A stretch of 8,130 nucleotides of DNA from Bacillota bacterium. Its GTDB lineage: Bacteria; Bacillota_C; Negativicutes; JAEYSJ01. The DNA lies in NCBI GenBank assembly GCA_023434855.1, contig JAEYSJ010000114.1, positions 1-8,130 of the forward strand, read 5' to 3'. Positions 1 through 4,732 of this stretch are shown in pieces. Each line of letters starts with the position of its first letter. Within the stretch, counting starts at the first letter, position 1. The translations under genes and the position numbers were made by a program. The notes beneath the pieces were generated by a model, which saw nothing but the letters and a program-made list of their open reading frames with translations, had not been told where the DNA came from and made no database searches.

Positions 1-595
1 AGGCTATTTGGATCAGCTCAATACCATGAGTAAATTTTTATTGACTGATTTTAACGAAATTCACCGCGCGGGTTATGGCTTGGATGCCAGTGCACCTGAC
101 AATACGGGCAATAATTTTTTTGGCGCCGATACCGGTGTAATTGGCACTCCGGCAAACGGCAATTGGATTGATGGTCTGAAAGTTAGCTCGGCCTTATTTG
201 CTACCAGTCCCAATAATGGGCTGAATAAGATCGCAGCGAAAGCAAAGGCCACCGATGGCGATGGCAGCGGCGACTGGGCTGTCAAAATGTCGGAAGCACT
301 CAAAACTACGAAATTCAGTTCCCTGAATAATAGCACACTTGATGGTTATTACAATTCACTGGTAGGTGCAATGGGGGTTCAAACCCAAAGCGCGAAAAGC
401 CTTACCGAGAATCAGAAGGTTCTGGTTAATCAGGTGAATAACTGGCGCATGTCTATTTCGGGTGTCAATATGGACGAAGAAATGACCAATATGATCCGTT
501 TCCAAAAAGGCTATAACGCTGCGTCACGGGTAATGACGACAATGGATGAAATGCTGGACAAGCTGATTAACGGGACTGGCGTAGTCGGCAGATAG
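1..595 (+). CDS. flgK: Flagellar hook-associated protein 1 (FlgK), C-terminal part
   Basis: This is the C-terminal end of FlgK, which with FlgL forms the junction between the hook and the filament outside the cell. The frame is open from base 2 to the TAG at 593-595, giving about 197 residues; FlgK proteins are usually 450-600 residues, so the start lies upstream of the window and the TTG at 8 is only an internal codon. The end of the protein shows the family's D0 signature: SGVNMDEEMTNMIRFQKGYN, then AASRVMTTMDEMLDKLI and a terminal GVVGR. This helix packs against the N-terminal helix in the rod-like axial proteins. The preceding stretch rich in Asn, Gly, Asp and Ser is the more variable outer part. 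flgL follows after 37 bases with no terminator between, which fits one operon. Identification is secure from the C-terminal motif and from the neighbour order. Confidence 0.95.
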   Translation, partial: GYLDQLNTMSKFLLTDFNEIHRAGYGLDASAPDNTGNNFFGADTGVIGTPANGNWIDGLKVSSALFATSPNNGLNKIAAKAKATDGDGSGDWAVKMSEALKTTKFSSLNNSTLDGYYNSLVGAMGVQTQSAKSLTENQKVLVNQVNNWRMSISGVNMDEEMTNMIRFQKGYNAASRVMTTMDEMLDKLINGTGVVGR

Positions 596-618
596 TGGTA
601 GGTTTTAAACTCTATGGT

Positions 619-626
619 GAGGTGAG
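619..626 (+). promoter_or_regulatory. Ribosome binding site of flgL, fixes a GTG start
   Basis: GAGGTGAG ends 6 bases before the GTG at 633. The flgL protein from this start reads MRVTNNM, the usual beginning of FlgL, so the GTG is preferred over the ATG at 651, which would remove the conserved first residues. Confidence 0.8.
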
Positions 627-632
627 TTTCTA

Positions 633-1595
633 GTGCGTGTAACCAATAATATGATAACAGGCAACTATTTATATAGTCTTAATAAATCGCTGGAACGGCA
701 AAATACCATTCAGGAACAATTATCTGACGGTAAGGCAATTCACCGGGCCTCAGACGACCCTATTAAAACCATTCGTGCACTCCGGTTCAATACAAGCCTT
801 GGTGGAAATGAACAATATACGCAAAACCTCAAAGATGCTGTATCTTGGATGGATACTACTGATGGGGCTTTGCAGGATATCAGCAGCATTACTATTCGGG
901 CTAAAGAATTGGCGATCAAAGCAGTTGCGCCTAATCCGACCGAAGGTTTTAAAGCAATTGCCAATGAGATAGATGGTATTATTAATCAGTTGGTTCAAAT
1001 CGGCAATTCAAAGCTTGGCGATCGCTATGTTTTCTCCGGACAGAAGGATAAGACAGAGCCTTTTACCACTGTAAAAGATGCGTCAGGCAGAGTTACGCAT
1101 GTTGTATATAATGGTGACAACAACAAACTGTCTATGGTGATTCAGCCTGGTTTGGCAGATGCTAATAAAGACAGTGTGAATCTGACTGGAGTGGAAGTTT
1201 TTGGACCAGTGACAACAGCCGCTGACGGAAATCCTACAGTTACCATGTTTGATAACTTGATTGCTCTACGCGACGAACTAATGAAAGAACCGCCTGATTT
1301 AACGAAAATATCCGGTGAGCCGGCTGCTTCGACTATTCAAGGTAAAATGGATGCTGACCGCAATGCTATGCTGCTGCAGCAAACCTACATTGGAGCCCGG
1401 ATGTCTACTTATGAGATGTCGCTAAATTTATTGCAAGATAATAACACGATTATCAGTGCTGATTTGGCAGCCAATGAAGATCTCGATATTCCGAAAGCAA
1501 TCATTGATGCTAAATCGGCTGAGAATGTCTACAATATGGCATTAGCTGTTGGTGCCCGTATTATGCCGATGTCCCTTGTAGACTTTCTGAAATAA
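633..1595 (+). CDS. flgL: Flagellar hook-associated protein 3 (FlgL)
   Basis: FlgL is the second hook-filament junction protein; it sits between FlgK and the flagellin filament and is exported by the flagellar type III apparatus. The 320-residue product is slightly longer than the roughly 300 residues of B. subtilis FlgL. The N-terminal D0/D1 part is flagellin-like: MRVTNNMITGNYLYSLNKSL, then a QLSDGKAIHRASDDP segment (about residues 29-43), the counterpart of the flagellin LSSGLRINRAGDDAAG motif. A KLGDRYVFSGQ segment near residue 130 is typical of FlgL. The C-terminal helix (about 275-320) closes the coiled-coil pair. The central part (about 140-230) is the variable exposed domain. The start is a GTG with a good ribosome binding site. 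The stop TAA lies 3 bases before the next gene. Confidence 0.95.
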   Translation: MRVTNNMITGNYLYSLNKSLERQNTIQEQLSDGKAIHRASDDPIKTIRALRFNTSLGGNEQYTQNLKDAVSWMDTTDGALQDISSITIRAKELAIKAVAPNPTEGFKAIANEIDGIINQLVQIGNSKLGDRYVFSGQKDKTEPFTTVKDASGRVTHVVYNGDNNKLSMVIQPGLADANKDSVNLTGVEVFGPVTTAADGNPTVTMFDNLIALRDELMKEPPDLTKISGEPAASTIQGKMDADRNAMLLQQTYIGARMSTYEMSLNLLQDNNTIISADLAANEDLDIPKAIIDAKSAENVYNMALAVGARIMPMSLVDFLK

Positions 1596-1598
1596 GCC

Positions 1599-2168
1599 AT
1601 GGTAATTTCAAATATTCGACTTCATATAGAGAGTCAGCCGGCTAAAACTGAACTAAATATTCAAAAAACGACCTTCAATCTCAGCACCACTCCTGCGACG
1701 CTATCGATTGAAACTGAACCGGCTATAGTAGAGATTACCAGCCGTCCTTATGGAACACTGGAAATTGATCAGTCCCCTTGCCGGGCCTCTATGGGGATCA
1801 AGGATTTTGGAACAATGTCCCGTGAGGCTGCCGAAAAAGGTAAACAGGCAGTGCTGGATTATATGGCCAATCATGCCCAAATCGGGGACCGTATGGCTAA
1901 GATAAAAGAAGATGTTATATCTAATGTTGCAGCGGAAGTGACCAGCCAGCCCATGCCTAGCATATCCTGGGGCTGGAAAGACTCGCCGATTATCCGGTAT
2001 ACAGCTAATCCAGTTAAATTTAATCCTCAACCTGCTAAGCTGGACATAACGTCAAAACGGGGAACAGTGGATATTGACTACCGGGAAGGAGAAGTGGGGC
2101 TGCGCATGACCCAATATCCCAGTATCCGTTTCTGGACAACTGGTGGCAACATAGATCTTACAAAATAA
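1599..2168 (+). CDS. DUF6470 family protein (YviE-like), flagellar cluster
   Basis: This 189-residue protein occupies the slot between flgL and fliW where Firmicutes carry yviE, and its sequence fits what I know as DUF6470. Its molecular function is not established. Visible architecture: residues 1-62 form short beta-strand-like repeats about 10 residues apart (RLHIESQPAK, ATLSIETEPA, GTLEIDQSPC). Residues 72-115 look like one or two amphipathic helices (SREAAEKGKQAVLDYMANHA and onward). Residues 130-189 return to the strand pattern (AKLDITSKRG, TVDIDYREGE, GNIDLTK). There is no signal peptide or membrane segment, so it is probably cytoplasmic or exported by the flagellar apparatus. Cys61 is the only cysteine. 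The ATG is 3 bases after the flgL stop and has no recognisable ribosome binding site, which suggests translation coupled to flgL. A hairpin terminator follows the stop. Confidence 0.85.
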   Translation: MVISNIRLHIESQPAKTELNIQKTTFNLSTTPATLSIETEPAIVEITSRPYGTLEIDQSPCRASMGIKDFGTMSREAAEKGKQAVLDYMANHAQIGDRMAKIKEDVISNVAAEVTSQPMPSISWGWKDSPIIRYTANPVKFNPQPAKLDITSKRGTVDIDYREGEVGLRMTQYPSIRFWTTGGNIDLTK

Positions 2169-2173
2169 ATAAG

Positions 2174-2195
2174 GCGCTTGGGTGCTCCCAAGCGC
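2174..2195 (+). terminator. Hairpin terminator after the flgK-flgL-DUF6470 operon
   Basis: A perfect 9-bp stem, GCGCTTGGG (2174-2182) with CCCAAGCGC (2187-2195), closes a TGCT loop and is followed by TCTTATTAT. The stem is GC-rich and starts 6 bases after the DUF6470 stop. The T-tract is interrupted, so termination may be incomplete. Confidence 0.85.
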
Positions 2196-2200
2196 TCTTA

Positions 2201-2282
2201 TTATGCCTATATACTGCTTTAGCTCATTGTCATTGCGAGGAACGCCGAGACGTGGCAATCTCATTTATGCTTGTATACTGCT
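2201..2282. repeat. 18-bp imperfect direct repeat flanking the first REP-like element
   Basis: TTATGCCTATATACTGCT (2201-2218) and TTATGCTTGTATACTGCT (2265-2282) match at 16 of 18 bases. They bracket the REP-like copy at 2226-2264. The second unit starts directly after that copy; the first ends 7 bases before it. This may be a small tandem duplication or a trace of how the element arrived. Confidence 0.6.
2226..2264. repeat. REP-like palindromic repeat, copy 1
   Basis: The 39-base unit begins ATTGTCATTGCGAGGAACGC and ends CGTGGCAATCTCAT. It can fold: ATTGC (2232-2236) pairs with GCAAT (2255-2259), and ACG (2242-2244) with CGT (2251-2253). It matches the second copy at 2342-2380 at 35 of 39 positions. 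I recognise the pattern as a dispersed intergenic repeat seen in many unrelated bacterial genomes; the precise family cannot be named from this window. It lies just after a terminator, a usual place for REP-type elements. Confidence 0.75.
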
Positions 2283-2285
2283 GCC

Positions 2286-2314
2286 TCGAAGATGATATAT
2301 AATATAATTATAAT
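2286..2314 (+). promoter_or_regulatory. Candidate sigma-A promoter for fliW-csrA
   Basis: A consensus -10 TATAAT at 2309-2314 lies 17 bases after TCGAAG (2286-2291), a 3-of-6 match to the -35 consensus. Two further TATAAT hexamers (2298-2303 and 2303-2308) lie in the same AT-rich run but have no better -35. The terminator upstream implies that fliW needs its own start, which supports a promoter in this gap. Predicted transcripts would carry REP-like copy 2 in the fliW leader. The AT-rich context makes chance matches easy. Confidence 0.4.
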
Positions 2315-2341
2315 GTTTATATGCTAATTTATTTATACTTT

Positions 2342-2380
2342 ATTGTCATTGCGAGGAACGCAGTGACGTGTCAATCCCAT
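2342..2380. repeat. REP-like palindromic repeat, copy 2
   Basis: This is the second copy in the same orientation, 116 bases downstream of copy 1, with 35 of 39 bases identical. The stem is weaker: ATTG (2348-2351) pairs with CAAT (2372-2375), because the G of the GCAAT arm in copy 1 is a T here. It ends 23 bases before the fliW ribosome binding site and so may lie within the fliW leader. Confidence 0.75.
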
Positions 2381-2414
2381 CTTTTCATCTGAAATAAACA
2401 AAAGAGGTGCGACC

Positions 2415-2873
2415 ATGAAAATTCAATCAACACGTTTTGGTGAACTGGAAGTTTCCATAGAAAATATTCTTAAGTTTGGCCAAGGCATTCCTGGTTTTCC
2501 CAATGAAAACGAATTTGCTTTTTTACCTTATGAAACAGGCAGTCCCTTTGGTTTTCTTCAGTCTACTCGGGATGCAGACCTGACATTTCTAATTGTTGAA
2601 CCTTTTTCCTTTTTGCCGGAATATACCTTTGAACTTACCGATGAGTGGAGTAACGAAATCGGTGTTTCAACAGATAATCCGCCCCAAATTTTCAATATCG
2701 TATCGATCAAGGAGCCGTTGCAACAGTCTACGGTCAATCTCCTCGCCCCGGTAATCGTCAATTGGCGGGATCGTAAAGCTAAACAAATTATCCTTGAAAA
2801 GGTAGAATACACAACAAAGCACCTTCTATTTCCTGGTGGGCTTCCTGAGCAGACTACCCGAGGAGGGGAATAA
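2415..2873 (+). CDS. fliW: Flagellar assembly factor FliW
   Basis: FliW is a small cytoplasmic protein that binds CsrA and flagellin in turn. Free FliW inhibits CsrA and so allows flagellin translation; excess flagellin captures FliW and restores repression. The 152-residue length is normal for the family. Family features: FGELEVSIENILKF (residues 8-21), GIPGFP (24-29), and a late NLLAPVIVNWRDRKAKQIIL segment near residues 108-127. The ATG at 2415 is preceded by AAAGAGGTG (2401-2409), a good ribosome binding site at 5-base spacing. The csrA ribosome binding site lies inside the last fliW codons, and only one base separates the two genes, so they are probably translationally coupled. The position before csrA and flagellin is the canonical one. 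Confidence 0.97.
   Translation: MKIQSTRFGELEVSIENILKFGQGIPGFPNENEFAFLPYETGSPFGFLQSTRDADLTFLIVEPFSFLPEYTFELTDEWSNEIGVSTDNPPQIFNIVSIKEPLQQSTVNLLAPVIVNWRDRKAKQIILEKVEYTTKHLLFPGGLPEQTTRGGE
2861..2868 (+). promoter_or_regulatory. Ribosome binding site of csrA within the fliW end
   Basis: AGGAGGGG ends 6 bases before the ATG at 2875 and fixes that start. It contains a GGA, so CsrA could in principle repress its own synthesis here; the flanking bases match the CsrA consensus poorly, and this part is speculation. Confidence 0.75.
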
Positions 2874-2874
2874 T

Positions 2875-3105
2875 ATGCTGGCTTTAACACGACGAGTAGG
2901 AGAGCGGATCGTCATTGGTGATAATGTAGTTATTACGATAGTCGATATAAAAGGGGACAGTATCCGTCTTGCTATCGATGCGCCGAGAGAAATAAAAATT
3001 TACAGGGGAGAAATATTTGATGCTATTGCAGCCGAAAATAAGGCGGCTGCTGTACCACAGATACCGGCAACTTTTGACGCTTTGAAAAAACTTCACAAGA
3101 AATAG
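2875..3105 (+). CDS. csrA: Carbon storage regulator CsrA, translational repressor
   Basis: CsrA is a homodimeric RNA-binding protein that recognises GGA motifs, often over ribosome binding sites. In flagellated Firmicutes its main known target is the flagellin mRNA. The 76-residue product begins MLALTRRVGERIVIGDNVVI and keeps Leu4, Arg6, Arg7 and Arg44, positions known in the family for RNA contact. Asn55 is also present; the same residue of B. subtilis CsrA is known to matter for FliW control. The C-terminal tail (about 56-76) matches the longer tail of FliW-responsive CsrA proteins. One oddity: residue 45 is Gly (YRGEIF), where most homologues have Glu or Lys. An in-frame ATG at 2836 would add 13 residues unlike any CsrA, so 2875 is the start. 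The flagellin gene follows after a 269-base leader region with candidate CsrA sites. Confidence 0.97.
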   Translation: MLALTRRVGERIVIGDNVVITIVDIKGDSIRLAIDAPREIKIYRGEIFDAIAAENKAAAVPQIPATFDALKKLHKK

Positions 3106-3172
3106 GTTATCGTGCTAAATTATTAAAAATTTCTTTGGTTTTATTAACTTGAGGTAATTTAGTGAGCTAGAA

Positions 3173-3198
3173 TAAGTAAAACGATTAGTAAAGGATAT
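3173..3198 (+). promoter_or_regulatory. Alternative sigma-28 type promoter for flagellin
   Basis: TAAG (3173-3176) lies 15 bases from AGGATAT (3192-3198). Against the B. subtilis SigD pattern TAAA-N15-CCGATAT this matches 3 of 4 and 5 of 7. It is weaker than the site at 3228-3254, but a transcript from here would include the whole inverted repeat at 3239-3284. Confidence 0.25.
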
Positions 3199-3227
3199 TT
3201 TAGTCAAAAATCGACAAATTTGAACTT

Positions 3228-3254
3228 TAATCCGAGTTAAAACTCCTGCGATAA
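3228..3254 (+). promoter_or_regulatory. Candidate sigma-28 (SigD) promoter for flagellin
   Basis: TAAT (3228-3231) and TGCGATAA (3247-3254) are separated by 15 bases. Compared with the sigma-28 pattern TAAA-N15-GCCGATAA, the matches are 3 of 4 and 6 of 8. Flagellin genes are the standard sigma-28 target. Transcription would begin near 3260, leaving a leader of about 115 bases that includes all three GGA sites but not the left arm of the inverted repeat. Confidence 0.45.
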
Positions 3255-3284
3255 AGTATATGAGGATGTTAGCAGGAGAGTTTT
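3239..3284. repeat. 11-bp inverted repeat in the flagellin leader
   Basis: AAAACTCCTGC (3239-3249) pairs with GCAGGAG-AG-TTTT (3272-3284), with a 2-base AG bulge and a 22-base loop (3250-3271). The loop holds AGGATGT, a CsrA-like core. The left arm overlaps the better sigma-28 candidate. The loop is too large for a typical terminator. Confidence 0.6.
3258..3269 (+). promoter_or_regulatory. CsrA-like binding site 1, flagellin leader
   Basis: ATATGAGGATGT matches the published CsrA selection consensus RUACARGGAUGU at 10 of 12 positions, with GGA at 3264-3266. It would be shown in the loop of the 3239-3284 hairpin if that is transcribed. If transcription starts near 3260, the site sits at the extreme 5' end and may lose its first bases. 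Confidence 0.5.
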
Positions 3285-3330
3285 CCAGCGGCCGATGGAA
3301 GACGAAACTGATACTCATTCAAAGTGACTC

Positions 3331-3342
3331 AGGCAAGGATGC
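3331..3342 (+). promoter_or_regulatory. CsrA-like binding site 2, small hairpin in flagellin leader
   Basis: AGGCAAGGATGC matches RUACARGGAUGU at 9 of 12 positions, including an unbroken CAAGGAUG. CAAG (3334-3337) can pair with CTTG (3342-3345) around a GATG loop, placing the GGA (3337-3339) at the loop edge, as CsrA prefers. Confidence 0.6.
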
Positions 3343-3354
3343 TTGAGATCGAAA

Positions 3355-3366
3355 ATTCAGGGAGGA
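3355..3366 (+). promoter_or_regulatory. Flagellin ribosome binding site overlapping CsrA-like site 3
   Basis: ATTCAGGGAGGA matches RUACARGGAUGU at 9 of 12 positions. The GGAGG at 3361-3365 is also the ribosome binding site, 9 bases before the ATG at 3375. CsrA bound here would block translation directly, as described for B. subtilis hag. Confidence 0.65.
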
Positions 3367-3374
3367 ATACACTC

Positions 3375-4595
3375 ATGATTATTAATCACAATATGCCAGC
3401 CCTTAATACCTATAACCGTTTGTCTGCAAACAACGGTGCTACCAGCAAATCGCTGGAAAAATTATCTTCCGGTCTTCGCATTAACCGTGCTGGCGACGAC
3501 GCTGCGGGTCTTGCAATCTCCGAAAAAATGCGCGGTCAGATCCGTGGTCTTGACCAAGCAACTCGTAATTCGCAAGACAGCATTTCAATGATTCAGACTG
3601 CAGAAGGTGCATTGAATGAAACTCACAGCATTCTGCAACGTATGCGCGAATTAGCTGTACAAGCTGGTAACGATACCAATACTGACGTTGACCGTGGCGA
3701 GATCCAAAAAGAAATTAACCAGTTGACTGACGAAATTGATCGTATTGCCAATACTACTGAGTTTAATACACAGAAGTTATTAGATGGTAGCAAAAAAGGT
3801 CTTGTAGATAAAGAAAATTCTCAAGTTACTCTTCAAGTTAACACTAAGCAAGATATTAAAATTAGTGGTAGTGCGCCAACAGCTTTAGCCTCAAGTGGCG
3901 TTATTATCATTACCGCAGGTAGCCTTGCATCTGCTGGATTCTTTAGTGATGGAACTGGCGGAGCAATGTTCACTGCTGCTGTAGGTGGCGGTATCAGTAT
4001 CTATGTTGCAGGCCAATTAACTACTGCGACTGTTACTGCTCTCGGTAACACTGGTGCTACTATTGCTATAAATGGTGGAACGATCACTTTATCGGGTAAT
4101 TTTGCCAGCATGTCATCCGGTGAAAGCATTACGATTGGCGTAAAGGCAAAAGTAGATCAATCAACTAAGATTGACGACTCTTTCAGCATGCAGATTGGCG
4201 CTAACAGTGGTCAAAACATAATTGTTGGCATTAATTCAATGAAAGCCAAAGACCTTAACCTTCGTCAAACTGCGAACGGTGAATCAGATGTTGCACTGAG
4301 AGTTGGGAACTATTACCAGGCTAGTGGTGCTGTTACCCTCATTAATAACGCTATTGAAACCGTATCTGCAGAACGTTCCAAACTGGGTGCCCTCCAGAAC
4401 CGTCTGGAGCACACCATCAACAATCTGAGCGCTTCCAGTGAAAATCTTACCGCTGCCGAATCCCGTGTTCGCGACGTAGATATGGCGAAAGAAATGATGA
4501 ACTTCCAGAAAAACAACATTCTTTCACAAGCTGCTCAAGCTATGCTGGCGCAAGCTAACCAACAGCCTCAAGGTGTGTTACAGCTTCTCCGGTAA
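3375..4595 (+). CDS. hag: Flagellin
   Basis: This is the filament subunit, exported through the flagellar type III system and assembled beyond FlgK and FlgL. The 406 residues compare with about 304 in B. subtilis Hag, so a modest central domain is added to the D0-D1 core. The N-terminal core (1-140) has MIINHNMPALNTYNRLSANN, LSSGLRINRAGDDAAGLAIS and MRELAVQAGNDTN. The C-terminal core (about 270-406) has ESRVRDVDMAKEMMNFQK and ends QQPQGVLQLLR. Residues about 155-265 are rich in Gly, Ala, Ser and Thr, a plausible surface domain for O-glycans. There is no cysteine. An in-frame GTG at 3324 would add 17 residues, but the ribosome binding site and the family start both point to 3375. Regulation is probably by sigma-28 and by CsrA-FliW. 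A large hairpin follows. The symbol hag follows B. subtilis; fliC is equivalent. Confidence 0.97.
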   Translation: MIINHNMPALNTYNRLSANNGATSKSLEKLSSGLRINRAGDDAAGLAISEKMRGQIRGLDQATRNSQDSISMIQTAEGALNETHSILQRMRELAVQAGNDTNTDVDRGEIQKEINQLTDEIDRIANTTEFNTQKLLDGSKKGLVDKENSQVTLQVNTKQDIKISGSAPTALASSGVIIITAGSLASAGFFSDGTGGAMFTAAVGGGISIYVAGQLTTATVTALGNTGATIAINGGTITLSGNFASMSSGESITIGVKAKVDQSTKIDDSFSMQIGANSGQNIIVGINSMKAKDLNLRQTANGESDVALRVGNYYQASGAVTLINNAIETVSAERSKLGALQNRLEHTINNLSASSENLTAAESRVRDVDMAKEMMNFQKNNILSQAAQAMLAQANQQPQGVLQLLR

Positions 4596-4660
4596 TTCGG
4601 AATTTACTATTCATAGGGGCCAGAGTATATACTCTGGCCCCTATTTAGTAAATTAGAATT
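4594..4660 (+). terminator. Large palindromic terminator after flagellin
   Basis: The core is a perfect 32-base palindrome: ATAGGGGCCAGAGTAT (4613-4628) followed at once by its complement (4629-4644). It extends outward through AATTTACTA (4601-4609) with TAGTAAATT (4646-4654), and AATTC (4594-4598) with GAATT (4656-4660), broken only by small internal mismatches. The outermost pairing uses the flagellin TAA. The trailing T-run is short (TATTTAG), so it may act as a terminator in either direction or as a 3' mRNA stabiliser. Confidence 0.8.
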
Positions 4661-4709
4661 TAGAATATGGGAGTTGGGTGGGCTAAGTCCTATATTCTAA
4701 ATTCTAATT
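4651..4709. repeat. 18-bp inverted repeat just upstream of the glycosyltransferase
   Basis: AATTAGAATTTAGAATAT (4651-4668) is exactly complementary to 4692-4709. One G-T pair and three further pairs extend the stem to 22, around a G-rich 15-base loop (4673-4687). It shares 4651-4660 with the lower stem of the flagellin terminator, so the two full structures exclude each other. The right arm ends 6 bases before the AAAGGA that serves the next gene. Confidence 0.75.
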
Positions 4710-4715
4710 CAATTG

Positions 4716-4721
4716 AAAGGA
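4716..4721 (+). promoter_or_regulatory. Ribosome binding site of the glycosyltransferase
   Basis: AAAGGA lies 11 bases before the ATG at 4733, a little far but usable. It favours that start over the in-frame ATG at 4667, which lies inside the left arm of the hairpin and would add 22 residues before the GT2 fold. Confidence 0.6.
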
Positions 4722-4732
4722 CAGTATGCACA

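Noticed and set aside
2226..2380. Two similar repeats as a short CRISPR array
   Set aside because: Only two copies occur, 35 of 39 identical, with a 77-base AT-rich gap between and no cas genes nearby; they fit a REP-like element instead.
2836..2874. Upstream in-frame ATG extending csrA by 13 residues
   Set aside because: The CsrA fold starts at MLALTRR, and AGGAGGGG is correctly placed for 2875. The extension would be coded within fliW.
3106..3170. Terminator after csrA
   Set aside because: AT-rich sequence follows the csrA stop, but I found no GC-containing stem with a T-tract, so some transcripts may read through into flagellin.
3291..3298. GCCGATGG as a sigma-28 -10 element
   Set aside because: It matches the -10 at 6 of 8 positions, but no TAAA-like -35 lies at 15 bases upstream, so the site at 3228-3254 is preferred.
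3324..3374. Upstream GTG extending flagellin by 17 residues
   Set aside because: Flagellins begin at the MIINHN-type sequence, and GGAGG is correctly spaced for the ATG at 3375. The extension covers the leader with the CsrA-like sites.
4669..4682. Possible G-quadruplex in the hairpin loop
   Set aside because: Only three GGG runs are present (4669-4671, 4676-4678, 4680-4682); a fourth nearby run is missing, and the first is paired in the hairpin extension.
4667..4732. Upstream in-frame ATG extending the glycosyltransferase by 22 residues
   Set aside because: It lies inside the hairpin arm, has no ribosome binding site, and precedes the normal GT2 N-terminus.
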